A stretch of DNA of 64,000 bases from Actinomadura violacea (GTDB lineage: Bacteria; Actinomycetota; Actinomycetes; Streptosporangiales; Streptosporangiaceae), in NCBI RefSeq assembly GCF_017573465.1, contig NZ_JAGEPF010000023.1, positions 1 to 64,000 on the forward strand. The letters are read 5' to 3'. Made by a program: the position numbers and the translations under genes. Under the pieces are notes generated by a model. It was not told the DNA's origin. It ran no database searches and was given only the letters and a program-made list of their open reading frames with translations. Of the stretch, positions 1-8,292 are shown piece by piece (the stretch's first letter is position 1; each line of letters opens with the position of its first letter).

Positions 1-39
1 GCGCGGTCCGGGGCGGGGGGGGGCGCGGCGGGGGGCGCG

Positions 40-135
40 GTGAGCGGCGCGGCGGGCGGCGCGGTGAGCGGCGCGGCGGACGGCGCGGTGAGCGGCGCGG
101 CGGACGGCGCGGTGAGCGGCGCGGCGGACGGCGCG
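40..135 (+). repeat. 24-bp tandem repeat x4 at the KS-beta start
   Basis: Four in-frame copies of a 24-bp unit start at 40, 64, 88 and 112. Copies 2-4 are identical and copy 1 differs by one base. A degenerate copy precedes them at about 16-39. Each unit begins GTGAGC, so each offers a start codon, and each encodes eight residues of the type VSGAADGA. Confidence 0.9.
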
Positions 136-1362
136 ACGGTCCGCAGGGCCGTGGTCACGGGCCTCGGCGTCACCGCGCCCAACGGACTCGGGACCGGCGA
201 GTACTGGAAGGCGACGCTGCGCGGCGAGAGCGGCATCGGCCCGCTCACGCGGTTCGACGCGTCCGGGTATCCGTCCAGGCTCGGCGGCGAGGTCTCCGGC
301 TTCGAGGCGGCCGAGCACCTGCGGAGCCGGCTGATGCCGCAGACCGACCATATGACCAGGATGGCATTGGTGGCGGCCGACTGGGCGCTGGCGGACGCCG
401 GGGTCGAGACGGACCGGCTCGAGGAGTACTCGATGGGCGTGGTCACGGCGGCCTCGTCCGGAGGTTTCGAGTTCGGGCAGCGCGAGCTGGAGAAACTCTG
501 GAGCAAGGGCAGTCGCTACGTCAGCTCCTACCAGTCGTTCGCATGGTTCTACGCGGTCAACACCGGTCAGATCTCCATCCGCCACGGCATGCGCGGCCCT
601 AGTGGAGTGCTGGTCACCGACCAGGCCGGGGGCTTGGACGCGGTGGCCCAGGCGCGGCGCCAGGTGCGCGCCGGGGTCGAGCTGGTCGTGTCCGGCGGCG
701 TCGACGCGGGCCTGTGCCCCTGGGGCTGGGCGGCCCAGCTCAGCACCGGCAGGATGAGCACCCGCGACGACCCCGCGTCGGCGTACCTGCCCTTCAGCGC
801 GGCCGCGAACGGATACGTGGCCGGGGAGGGCGGCGCGATCCTCATCGTCGAGGACGAGGCGGCGGCCGCCCGGCGCCGTCCGGACGCGCCCTACGGCGAG
901 ATCGCGGGCTACGGCGCGACGTTCGACCCGCGTCCGGGAGCGGGCCGCCCGCCGCGGCTCCGCGAGGCGGTCCGGCTCGCGCTCGCGGACGCCGAGGCCG
1001 CTCCGGCGGACGTGGACGTCGTCTTCGCCGACGCCGCGGGACTGCCGGAGCCGGACCGCGCGGAGGCCGACGCGATCCGGGCGGTGTTCGGGGCCCGCGG
1101 CGTGCCCGTCACCGCGCCCAAGACCATGACCGGCCGGCTGTACTCCGGCGGCGCCGCGCTGGACCTGGCCGCCGCCCTGCTGGCGCTGCGCGACGGCGTC
1201 ATCCCTCCGACGGTCAACGTGCCGGAGCCGGCGCCCGGCTACGCCCTCGATCTGGTGACCGAGGTCCGTCCGGCCCGGCTTCGCACCGCCCTCGTGCTCG
1301 CGCGCGGGCACGGCGGTTTCAACTCCGCGATGGTCGTGCGGGCCCCGAGCGCCCGCCGGTGA
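40..1362 (+). CDS. Type II PKS chain-length factor (KS-beta)
   Basis: Pairs with KS-alpha to set poly-beta-ketone chain length in aromatic polyketide synthesis. The thiolase fold begins near residue 35 (VVTGLGVTAPNG). The active-site Cys of KS-alpha is replaced by Gln195 in the motif TDQAGGLDA, which is the hallmark of KS-beta. The C-terminal GGFNSAMVV motif is present. The GTG at 40 overlaps a TGA in another frame (GTGA at 40-43), which fits coupling to an upstream KS-alpha outside the window. The first ~32 residues come from a 24-bp tandem repeat, and each copy offers a GTG, so the start may lie at 40, 64, 88 or 112. The frame also stays open to the window edge. Identity is firm; the start is not. 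Confidence 0.93.
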   Translation: MSGAAGGAVSGAADGAVSGAADGAVSGAADGATVRRAVVTGLGVTAPNGLGTGEYWKATLRGESGIGPLTRFDASGYPSRLGGEVSGFEAAEHLRSRLMPQTDHMTRMALVAADWALADAGVETDRLEEYSMGVVTAASSGGFEFGQRELEKLWSKGSRYVSSYQSFAWFYAVNTGQISIRHGMRGPSGVLVTDQAGGLDAVAQARRQVRAGVELVVSGGVDAGLCPWGWAAQLSTGRMSTRDDPASAYLPFSAAANGYVAGEGGAILIVEDEAAAARRRPDAPYGEIAGYGATFDPRPGAGRPPRLREAVRLALADAEAAPADVDVVFADAAGLPEPDRAEADAIRAVFGARGVPVTAPKTMTGRLYSGGAALDLAAALLALRDGVIPPTVNVPEPAPGYALDLVTEVRPARLRTALVLARGHGGFNSAMVVRAPSARR

Positions 1363-1397
1363 GTCCCCGGTTTTCACAACCGAGAAATGAGGAAGCA

Positions 1398-1655
1398 GTG
1401 GCAGGTCTGACGTTGGACGAGCTGAACCGGATCCTGGTCGAGTGCGCGGGCGAGGCCGGCGGCGCGGCGCCGGCGGGGGATATCCACGACGTCGAGTTCG
1501 AGGTCCTCGGCTACGACTCGATCGCCCTGATGGAGACCGCGGCCCGGCTGGAGCGCGACTACGGGATCCGGTTCGAGGACGAGGAGATCGTGGAAGCCGC
1601 GACGCCGCGGATTCTGCTGGAACTGGTCAACCGCGAGCTCGCGAAGGTGGCCTGA
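1398..1655 (+). CDS. Acyl carrier protein of type II PKS
   Basis: An 85-residue ACP that carries the growing polyketide on phosphopantetheine. The attachment serine is Ser41 in the motif GYDSIALME. The start is a GTG preceded by GAGGA. It follows KS-beta by 35 bp, the usual KS-beta/ACP order of a minimal PKS. Length and acidic character match the family. Confidence 0.93.
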   Translation: MAGLTLDELNRILVECAGEAGGAAPAGDIHDVEFEVLGYDSIALMETAARLERDYGIRFEDEEIVEAATPRILLELVNRELAKVA

Positions 1656-1726
1656 GCCGTACGGGCGGTCGAGCGGGGCACGGTGGACGCCGTGCCCCGC
1701 GGACCCGGCAAACCCTGGAGGACCCC

Positions 1727-2908
1727 TTGCGGATCTTGATGACGACGACCCCCGGATCGGGGCACTTCTTCCCACTGGTGCCGTTCGCCTGGGCGCTGCG
1801 CGCTCGCGGTCACCAGGTGCTGACGGCCACCCCCGAGCAGTCGGTGGCGGAGGTGGGGCGTTCCGGCCTGCCCGCGGTGGCGGTCTCCCCGGCCATCGAC
1901 GTCCGGGCGGCGATGGCGCCCGGCGGCGGCGCGCACCCGTCCCAGCGGGCCGGGGCCGGGGACGCCTCGGCCGAGCACATGGGCCGCGGCTTCGGCCGGC
2001 TGGCCGAGCTGACGGTCGAGGGCACCGCCGCCCTCGCCGAAGGCTGGTCGCCCGACCTGGTGATCTCCGAACCGGCCGAGTACTCCGGCGCGGTCGTCGC
2101 GGCCGCGCGCGGCGTTCCGCTGGTCCGGCACGGCTGGGGGATCGCGGTTCCCGCCGCGGTGGACGAGATCGCCGCCGACCAGCTCGCGCCCGCCCTCGCC
2201 CGGCTCGGCCTGCCGGCGCCGGCGGCGCCCGAGCTGAGCATCGACATCTGCCCGGCCGCCGTCCAGGTGCCGGACCCCCGTCCGGTGCGGCGGATGCGCT
2301 TCATCCCCTACAACGGCTCCGGGTCCGCTCCCGGCTGGGCACTGGAGAGCGCCGGCCGCCGCCGGATCTGCCTGACGGTGGGCAGCGTCGTGCCGCAGAT
2401 CCACGGCGTGGGGCTGCTGAAGGGGCTGGCCGCCGAGCTGGCGGGCGAGGACACCGAGGTCGTGATCGCCGTCCCGGACCGGTTCGCCGGCGACCTCGGC
2501 CCGCTCCCGCCAGGGGTGCGCGCGGCGGGCCGGCTGCCGCTGAGCCTGGTCCTCGGGCGCTGCGACGCGGTCGTCCACCACGGCGGCATCGGCACCGCGC
2601 TGACCGCGCTGACCTTCGGCCTGCCGCAGGTGGCGCTGCCGTTCATGGGCGACCAGCACGTCACGGCGGACCGGCTGGCCGCCGCGGGCGTGGCGATCGG
2701 GTTGGGGCGGGACGAGCGCGAGCCCGCCGCAGTGGCGGCCGCGGTGCGGCGGGTCCTCGCCGAACCGGGCTACGCCCGCGCCGCCCAGGCCGTCGGCACG
2801 GAGATCGCCATCGCGCCCTCCCTGGACGAGGTCGCGCGCGACGTCGAACGGTTCTCCTCGGAGCGGGGTGCGCGGACGCCCGCGCGTTCCGGAAAACGGG
2901 TGTGCTGA
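1727..2908 (+). CDS. GT1-family antibiotic glycosyltransferase
   Basis: A 393-residue GT-B glycosyltransferase expected to transfer an NDP-deoxysugar to the polyketide aglycone. The N-terminus GSGHFFPLVPFAWALRARGH is typical. The C-terminal donor-binding region has HHGGIGTALTALTFGLPQ followed by GDQ. The start is a TTG eight bases after GGAGG (1717-1721); an ATG at 1739 is the alternative. It lies in the same direction as the ACP and the sugar genes downstream. The specific sugar and acceptor cannot be told from sequence. Confidence 0.9.
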   Translation: MRILMTTTPGSGHFFPLVPFAWALRARGHQVLTATPEQSVAEVGRSGLPAVAVSPAIDVRAAMAPGGGAHPSQRAGAGDASAEHMGRGFGRLAELTVEGTAALAEGWSPDLVISEPAEYSGAVVAAARGVPLVRHGWGIAVPAAVDEIAADQLAPALARLGLPAPAAPELSIDICPAAVQVPDPRPVRRMRFIPYNGSGSAPGWALESAGRRRICLTVGSVVPQIHGVGLLKGLAAELAGEDTEVVIAVPDRFAGDLGPLPPGVRAAGRLPLSLVLGRCDAVVHHGGIGTALTALTFGLPQVALPFMGDQHVTADRLAAAGVAIGLGRDEREPAAVAAAVRRVLAEPGYARAAQAVGTEIAIAPSLDEVARDVERFSSERGARTPARSGKRVC

Positions 2909-3042
2909 TTCGACGCCCGTGTCATTTCGCAGGCCGTCCTCCGATCTGCGTACGAGGGAAATTCAAGCCGGTTCGCCGAGCATGGGTGCATGACAGGAAA
3001 CGTGCAAATCACGTGGTCCCGACGCTCGGTGAGGGAGCCGCT

Positions 3043-4101
3043 TTGAAGGCATTGGTTCTCGCCGGTGGGGTGGGTACCCGGCTGCGCCCGCTCACTCATT
3101 CCCGGCCGAAGCAGCTGATACCGGTGGCAGGAAAGTCCGTAATTCATTACGGACTGGAGAGCATCCGGAACGCGGGGATCTCCGACGTCGGCATCGTCGT
3201 CGGGGAACGCGGCGACGAATTCAGGGAACGGTTCGGCGACGGCCGCGACCTGGGAATCCGGATCACCTATGTCGACCAGGAACGCCCGGACGGCCTGGCG
3301 CACTGCGTGCTGATCGCCCAGGAGTTCCTGGGCGCGGACGACTTCCTGATGTACCTGGGGGACAACATCGTCCTCGAGGGCATCGGCCCTCTCGTCGACG
3401 AGTTCGAGGCGAACCGGCCGGACGCGATGCTGCTGCTCGGGAAGGTGGACGACCCGTCGGAGTACGGCGTCGCCGTGGTCGGCGACGCCAGGAACGTCGA
3501 GTCGCTGGTGGAGAAACCGGAGACGTTCGTCGGCGACCTCGCCGTGGTCGGGGCCTACGTGTTCTCGCCCGCCATCCACGACGCGGTGCGGGCGATCCGG
3601 CCCAGCGGGCGCGGCGAACTGGAGATCACCGAGGCGATCCAGTGGCTGGTGGACACCGGGCGCCGCGTCGTCGGCTACGAATGCCCCGGCTACTGGAAGG
3701 ACGCGGGCCGCCTCGCCGACCTGCTGGCCTGCAACCGTGCCCTGCTCGACCGGCTGTCCACCGACATCGCCGGCACGGTGGACGCCGACTCCACGATCCA
3801 CGGCCCGGTCGTCGTGGCGCGCGGCGCCGTCGTCAGCCGCTGCGAACTGGTCGGGCCGGTCCTGGTGGAGAGCGGCGCGGTCGTGCGCGACAGCACGCTC
3901 GGCCCGCACACCGCGGTCGGCCCCAACTGCCGGGTCGCCGACGCCGAGATCGCGGACTCCATCCTGCTCGACGAGGCCACCGTGCAGGGTGTCGGCGGGC
4001 TGACCGGCTCGATCGTGGGCCAGGCGGCCAGCGTCCGCCGGGGGACGGAGGGGCCGCTGCTGATCCTGGGCGACAGCAGCGAGGTGGTGTTGGGGCCATG
4101 A
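3043..4101 (+). CDS. Glucose-1-phosphate thymidylyltransferase (long RmlA/StrD type)
   Basis: Makes dTDP-glucose from glucose-1-phosphate and dTTP, the first step of deoxysugar supply. The signature GGVGTRLRPLTHSRPKQ is at residues 8-24. The C-terminal ~100 residues form a left-handed beta-helix-like extension with hexapeptide character, as in the 352-residue long RmlA class used in antibiotic clusters. The TTG start has GAGGGA upstream. The stop overlaps the next start (ATGA, 4098-4101), which indicates an operon. Confidence 0.92.
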   Translation: MKALVLAGGVGTRLRPLTHSRPKQLIPVAGKSVIHYGLESIRNAGISDVGIVVGERGDEFRERFGDGRDLGIRITYVDQERPDGLAHCVLIAQEFLGADDFLMYLGDNIVLEGIGPLVDEFEANRPDAMLLLGKVDDPSEYGVAVVGDARNVESLVEKPETFVGDLAVVGAYVFSPAIHDAVRAIRPSGRGELEITEAIQWLVDTGRRVVGYECPGYWKDAGRLADLLACNRALLDRLSTDIAGTVDADSTIHGPVVVARGAVVSRCELVGPVLVESGAVVRDSTLGPHTAVGPNCRVADAEIADSILLDEATVQGVGGLTGSIVGQAASVRRGTEGPLLILGDSSEVVLGP

Positions 4102-5012
4102 GAACCCGATCGAATGTGGGCCCCGGCCGCCGCGCGGTGATCGGCGCGGGCGGCTTCATCGGCCGTGCGCTCTGCGGCCGGCTGCGGGCCGGGGGCGCGC
4201 AGGTCATGCCGGTGACCAGGGACACCCGGTGGCCCATCGGCCCCGACGGGACGCCGCTGCCGGAGCTGCGCGACGTGGAGGTGCTCTACTACCTCGCGAC
4301 GAGCGTCACCCCAGCTCTCGCCCAGACCCGCCCCGAGCTGGTGGCGGCCGACCGCGAGCGGTTCAACGGCCTGCTGGACGCGCTGGCCACGACGGAGCGG
4401 CCACCGGTGGTGGTGCTGAACAGCACCGGCCTGACGGTCTGCGAGTCCGCCGACGCCGTGCCGTGCACGGAGGACGCGTTCGCCGCCCCCAAGTCGGCGT
4501 ATGCCAAGGCCAAGCTCGCGATGGAGAACGATCTGCTGTCCCGCACCGCCCGGGTGCCCGGAGTCGTCCTGCGGATGTCGAACGTCTACGGCCCCGGGCA
4601 CGGGCTCCGCCGAGGCTACGGCGTGGTGGCGCACTGGCTGGACGCGGCCGCGAACGGCCGCCCTCTCGACCTGTACGGCGACGCGGACACCGTGCGCGAC
4701 TACCTCTACATCGACGACGCGGTGGACGCGCTCGCGGGGCTCGGTCCGGCGACCGCGGAGTTGCCCGCCGGCGTGTTCAACATCGCCACCGGTGCCGGGA
4801 CGTCGCTGGGGCGGCTGCTCAGCGCCATCCGGGACGTGGCCGACCGGGAGCTGACCGTGCGCCTCCGGCCCGGGCGGGGGTTCGACCATCCGGTCGCGCT
4901 GCTGGACGTGGCCCGGGCCCGGCGGCTGCTCGGCTGGCGAGCGCGCACACCGCTCTCGGTCGGGCTCGAACGGGCGTGGGCCACGGTGATCCGGACGAAG
5001 GAGAAGTCGTGA
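4098..5012 (+). CDS. NAD-dependent epimerase/dehydratase (likely dTDP-4-ketohexose reductase)
   Basis: A 304-residue extended SDR. The Rossmann motif GAGGFIG is near residue 17 and the catalytic YAKAK (YxxxK) is near residue 135. Its place between the RmlA and RmlB homologues, coupled by ATGA upstream and GTGA downstream, points to a step on a dTDP-deoxysugar such as 4-keto reduction or epimerisation. The exact stereochemistry cannot be read. The substrate assignment is an inference from context. Confidence 0.82.
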   Translation: MRTRSNVGPGRRAVIGAGGFIGRALCGRLRAGGAQVMPVTRDTRWPIGPDGTPLPELRDVEVLYYLATSVTPALAQTRPELVAADRERFNGLLDALATTERPPVVVLNSTGLTVCESADAVPCTEDAFAAPKSAYAKAKLAMENDLLSRTARVPGVVLRMSNVYGPGHGLRRGYGVVAHWLDAAANGRPLDLYGDADTVRDYLYIDDAVDALAGLGPATAELPAGVFNIATGAGTSLGRLLSAIRDVADRELTVRLRPGRGFDHPVALLDVARARRLLGWRARTPLSVGLERAWATVIRTKEKS

Positions 5013-5374
5013 CTGTGGGGGAAGACCTCGCCGCGTGGAGCCGCGGTGAAGGCGGGCTCGTCCCCGCCGTGCCGTGGGTCCGCTGCGATGGGTGCGGGGA
5101 GCTGGTCTACGGCAAGGCCTACGCCCGCAACCTCAACGTGTGCCAGATCTGCGGTGGGCACGGCCCGCTCACCGCGCCGCAGTGGATCGCGACCCTCCTG
5201 GATCCGAGCACCGTGCGGTATCTGAGGGCGCGCCCGACGGTGGAGGACCCGATCGATTTCACCGGCCTGCTGCCGTTCCGGAGCCGGCTGGAGCGGGACG
5301 CCCGCCGCACCACGTCGCTGGTGCATCGGATGATGGCCGCCCGGTCCGGCCGGGCCGGGGAGGAGAATTCATGA
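5009..5374 (+). CDS. Stand-alone AccD-like zinc-ribbon protein
   Basis: A 121-residue protein that matches only the N-terminal zinc-ribbon part of acetyl-CoA carboxylase carboxyltransferase beta (AccD). It has CDGCGELVYGKAYARNLNVC followed by QICGGHG, the four-Cys ribbon, and then the linker that precedes the catalytic domain in AccD. The crotonase-fold catalytic domain is absent, so it cannot be a carboxyltransferase alone. The GTG start overlaps the previous stop (GTGA) and the stop overlaps the next start (ATGA). This dense coupling argues for a real gene. It may regulate or complement a carboxylase supplying malonyl-CoA; that role is inferred. Confidence 0.75.
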   Translation: MTVGEDLAAWSRGEGGLVPAVPWVRCDGCGELVYGKAYARNLNVCQICGGHGPLTAPQWIATLLDPSTVRYLRARPTVEDPIDFTGLLPFRSRLERDARRTTSLVHRMMAARSGRAGEENS

Positions 5375-5697
5375 TCGTCTTTGTGAACCGCTTCGTCGTC
5401 CACGGCGACCCGGCGGACTTCGAGCGGGCCTTCGCCGATACCGCCGCGTACTTCACCCGGTGGCCGGGGTACATCGGCAACCGGCTGGTCCGGGCGCTCG
5501 ACGACGCGGCCTCCTACGCCAACATCGCCGAATGGGAGAGCGCGGACGCCCTGCGCGCCGCGACCCGCGCCGCCGAGTTCGACGAGCACGCTCGACGGCT
5601 CCGTGCGCTGGCCCGCAGCGAGCAGACCTTCTACGAGCCGGTGACCGGGCCCGCCGGCCCGACCGGCGGTGAGCCCGCCGCGAACGTGACGCGATGA
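5371..5697 (+). CDS. ABM-family monooxygenase/quinone-forming enzyme
   Basis: A 108-residue protein of the antibiotic biosynthesis monooxygenase fold (the ActVA-Orf6/TcmH type of cofactor-free oxygenase). It starts MIVFVNRFVVHGDPADFE and contains WPGYIGNRLVRAL and the YANIAEWES core. In aromatic polyketide clusters these proteins oxidise anthrones to quinones or act in sugar or tailoring oxidation. A clear AGGAGA lies just before the ATG, which overlaps the previous stop. Confidence 0.8.
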   Translation: MIVFVNRFVVHGDPADFERAFADTAAYFTRWPGYIGNRLVRALDDAASYANIAEWESADALRAATRAAEFDEHARRLRALARSEQTFYEPVTGPAGPTGGEPAANVTR

Positions 5698-5701
5698 AGC
5701 C

Positions 5702-6706
5702 GTGGACATGACACGCATGCTGGTGACCGGCGGTGCGGGGTTCATCGGGGCGAACTTCGTTCACCGGACGTTGGCGAAGCGCCCCGAGTATGAGATCCGC
5801 GTGCTGGACGCGCTGACCTATGCCGGCAACCTCGACAACCTCAGAGCGGTGGCCGGGGACATCCGCTTCGTCCACGGTGACGTCTGCGACCAGCGGCTCG
5901 TCGACGGCCTGGTCGCCGAGTCCGACGTGGTCGTGCACTTCGCCGCCGAGTCGCACGTGGACAACTCGCTGCGCGATCCGGCCCCGTTCGTGCGGAGCAA
6001 CGTGCAGGGCACCTACGTGCTGCTCGAGGCGGTCCGGCGGCATGACCGGCGGCTTCACCACATCTCCACCGACGAGGTCTTCGGCGATCTGGGGGCCTCG
6101 GCGCAGGGCGGGTTCACCGAGCGGAGCCGGTACGACCCGTCGAGCCCCTACTCCGCGACGAAGGCCTCGGCCGACCTGCTGGTGCGGGCATGGGCGCGCT
6201 CCTTCGGCGTGGCCGCGACCCTGTCGAACTGCGCCAACAACTACGGGCCGTTCCAGCACGCCGAGAAGTTCATCCCGCGGCAGGTGACCAACGTGCTGCT
6301 GGGGGATCGGCCCAAGCTGTACGGATCGGGCCGCAACATCCGCGAATGGACGCACGTGGACGACCACAACGACGCCGTCCATCTCATCCTGGACCGTGGG
6401 CGGATCGGCGAGGCGTACCTGATCGGCTCGGGGTGCGAGGTGAGCAACCGCGAGGTGGTCGAATCGGTGCTGGAAGTCCTCGGCAGGCCGGCCTCCTGGT
6501 ACGAGACCGTGCCGGATCGGCCCGGGCACGACCTGCGCTACGCGACCGACTCCTCGAAACTGCGCAGGGAACTCGGCTGGCGGCCCCGCTACCCGGACCT
6601 CCGCGACGGTCTCTCGTCGACCGTGAACTGGTACCGCGAGAACGAGTGGTGGTGGCGGCCCTCGAAGAAGGAGGTCGAAGCCGGCTACCGGCTGATGGGG
6701 CGGTGA
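5702..6706 (+). CDS. rmlB: dTDP-glucose 4,6-dehydratase
   Basis: Converts dTDP-glucose to dTDP-4-keto-6-deoxyglucose, the branch point of deoxysugar pathways. GGAGFIG begins near residue 10. The active-site stretch STDEVFGDL and the catalytic YSATK are present, followed by NNYGPFQHAEKFIPR, which is diagnostic for RmlB. The length of 334 is usual. The start may be GTG 5702 or ATG 5708; neither has a strong ribosome site. It ends the biosynthetic run before the regulator. Confidence 0.94.
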   Translation: MDMTRMLVTGGAGFIGANFVHRTLAKRPEYEIRVLDALTYAGNLDNLRAVAGDIRFVHGDVCDQRLVDGLVAESDVVVHFAAESHVDNSLRDPAPFVRSNVQGTYVLLEAVRRHDRRLHHISTDEVFGDLGASAQGGFTERSRYDPSSPYSATKASADLLVRAWARSFGVAATLSNCANNYGPFQHAEKFIPRQVTNVLLGDRPKLYGSGRNIREWTHVDDHNDAVHLILDRGRIGEAYLIGSGCEVSNREVVESVLEVLGRPASWYETVPDRPGHDLRYATDSSKLRRELGWRPRYPDLRDGLSSTVNWYRENEWWWRPSKKEVEAGYRLMGR

Positions 6707-6787
6707 GCCCGGGGGAGCCGGGCTCCCGCCGGCCGCTCCAGCCCGATCCCGGTCCCGCCCGATCCCGGCTCACCTGTTCCCGCGCGA

Positions 6788-6852
6788 GGTGATCGAACCG
6801 TCACCCAGCGTGCGGAAAGGTGAGGAAATTTGGCAAATAATGATCACCTTTC
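6788..6852. promoter_or_regulatory. GGTGA/TCACC half-site array upstream of the regulator
   Basis: A 9-bp inverted repeat GAAAGGTGA (6815-6823) and TCACCTTTC (6844-6852) is separated by a 20-bp AT-rich spacer. Two further half-sites, GGTGA at 6788-6792 and TCACC at 6801-6805, form a second smaller inverted pair. It lies 55 bp before the regulator gene in the 200-bp gap after rmlB. It looks like an operator; the binding protein is not known. Confidence 0.6.
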
Positions 6853-6906
6853 TGCATAGTGGAGGCGGTACGGTCGAGTTGAGTCTCGTGGGGAGGTTGG
6901 GGCAGA

Positions 6907-8232
6907 GTGAAGAGGGTTGTCAATACTGGCCGAACCATTCCTGTGATGGAAGAAAGATTCTCGTTGTTGGCCGTCTGCCTGGACAGACTTCAATGGTCGC
7001 CCGAACGGCTGGCCGGCGAGCTCAACAAGCGCTTCGGAGCGGGGACGATCAGCAGTAAGGCCCCCTATAACTGGTTGAAAGGTGCACGACCGCGCCGGCG
7101 CCTTCCCTACCAGGTCGCGGAGGTCCTCACCGAATGCCTGGGGGAGCCCATTTCGGCGGAGGCGCTCTGGCCCCGGCATCCGCATGGGGGAGAGGCGCCG
7201 ATCCCGGCCGCCTTCGCGTCGGCCTCCCAGGGCGGGCCGCGCGGGCCGGTGACGGTCAAGGCCCTCGTCAACGCCGCCGTGGACTGGCTGGTGGACGACG
7301 ATCCCGGCCCGCTCGTCCGCGCGGAGGGCCAGCGGGTCCCCGAGGTGATGATCCGAATGCTGTCGGTCCGGGTCCGCCAGCTTCGCGGCATGGAGGACAT
7401 CGGCAACATCCAGGTCGGGGCGGAGTGGGCGATGCAAGAGTGCAGGCTGGCCCGCATGCTGATCCTGGAGTGCTCCTACGACGAGCAGGTGGGCGCCTAT
7501 CTGCACCGCATCGTCGCCGAGCTCGGGCGGCTCGGCGGGTGGCTGGCCGCGGAACTGGGGCTGCGTCAGCCCAGCCGGTCCTGCTACATGACCGCGCTGG
7601 CCGCGGCGCGTACCGCCCGCGACCGCCCGCTGGCCGCGTACATCATCTCGTGCATGGCGTACCAGACTCTGTGGGAGGGGCGCCAGGAGGAGGGGCTGCG
7701 GCTGATCGGCATCGCGCGCAACGGGATCGACGGCGACGGGCGCGGCACCGTCCAGGCGCTCCTCGCCGCCAGGGAGGCGCGGATCCGCGCGGCCCTCGGG
7801 GACGTGGCGGGATGCGACCGGGCCCTCGACGAGGCCGAGCCGCCGGGGGCGAGCGCCGACCGGCGGGCCGTCCCGCCCTGGGTCCGCTGGGTGACGCCGG
7901 CGGTGATCGTGGGTGACGCCGGCCGGTCCTGGCTGGATCTGAACCGCTTCCAGAAAGCCGAGCAGTGCCTGGAGCGGAGCATCGCGCTGCTCGGGGAGAG
8001 CCGGCCCCGTGACCGCATGCTGCACCTGGCGTCGCTCGCCGCGGCGCGGCTCGGGCGCCGGGAGGCCGAGGGCGCCGCCGAGGCCGCCGAGCGGGCGCTG
8101 GTGCTCGCCGAGACGATGACCTCCCACCGCGCGCACATCAGGTTCGCGGCGCTGCGCCGACGGTTCCTCCAGATCGATGGCGCCGCCGCGCGCGAGGCCG
8201 CGGAGCGCATCGCCGAGTACTCGAGGTCCTGA
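6907..8232 (+). CDS. Pathway regulator with N-terminal HTH-like and TPR-like domains
   Basis: A 441-residue protein. Residues ~15-80 (LSPERLAGELNKRF-like stretch, SSKAPYNWLKGARPRR) resemble an atypical XRE helix-turn-helix. The rest is alpha-helical with TPR-like character, as in large actinomycete transcription factors. It sits between rmlB and the tailoring genes, with its own inverted-repeat array upstream, which fits a cluster-situated, possibly self-regulated activator. The GTG at 6907 or the ATG at 6946 could be the start. It is not a SARP or LuxR type. Confidence 0.65.
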   Translation: MKRVVNTGRTIPVMEERFSLLAVCLDRLQWSPERLAGELNKRFGAGTISSKAPYNWLKGARPRRRLPYQVAEVLTECLGEPISAEALWPRHPHGGEAPIPAAFASASQGGPRGPVTVKALVNAAVDWLVDDDPGPLVRAEGQRVPEVMIRMLSVRVRQLRGMEDIGNIQVGAEWAMQECRLARMLILECSYDEQVGAYLHRIVAELGRLGGWLAAELGLRQPSRSCYMTALAAARTARDRPLAAYIISCMAYQTLWEGRQEEGLRLIGIARNGIDGDGRGTVQALLAAREARIRAALGDVAGCDRALDEAEPPGASADRRAVPPWVRWVTPAVIVGDAGRSWLDLNRFQKAEQCLERSIALLGESRPRDRMLHLASLAAARLGRREAEGAAEAAERALVLAETMTSHRAHIRFAALRRRFLQIDGAAAREAAERIAEYSRS

Positions 8233-8261
8233 TCCCGAAAGCGCGCTCCGGGCTTTCGGGA
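8233..8261 (+). terminator. Hairpin after the regulator
   Basis: TCCCGAAAGC (8233-8242) pairs exactly with GCTTTCGGGA (8252-8261) around a 9-nt loop. The stem begins on the base after the regulator stop. It sits between that gene and the convergent SnoaL gene. Confidence 0.7.
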
Positions 8262-8292
8262 CCAGGGCCTGCGGGTGCGGGGAGAGGGGCCG

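Noticed and set aside
714..1397. Open frame joining the ACP to 228 upstream codons.
   Set aside because: The upstream part is an Arg/Gly-rich shadow of KS-beta; the ACP has its own GTG and ribosome site.
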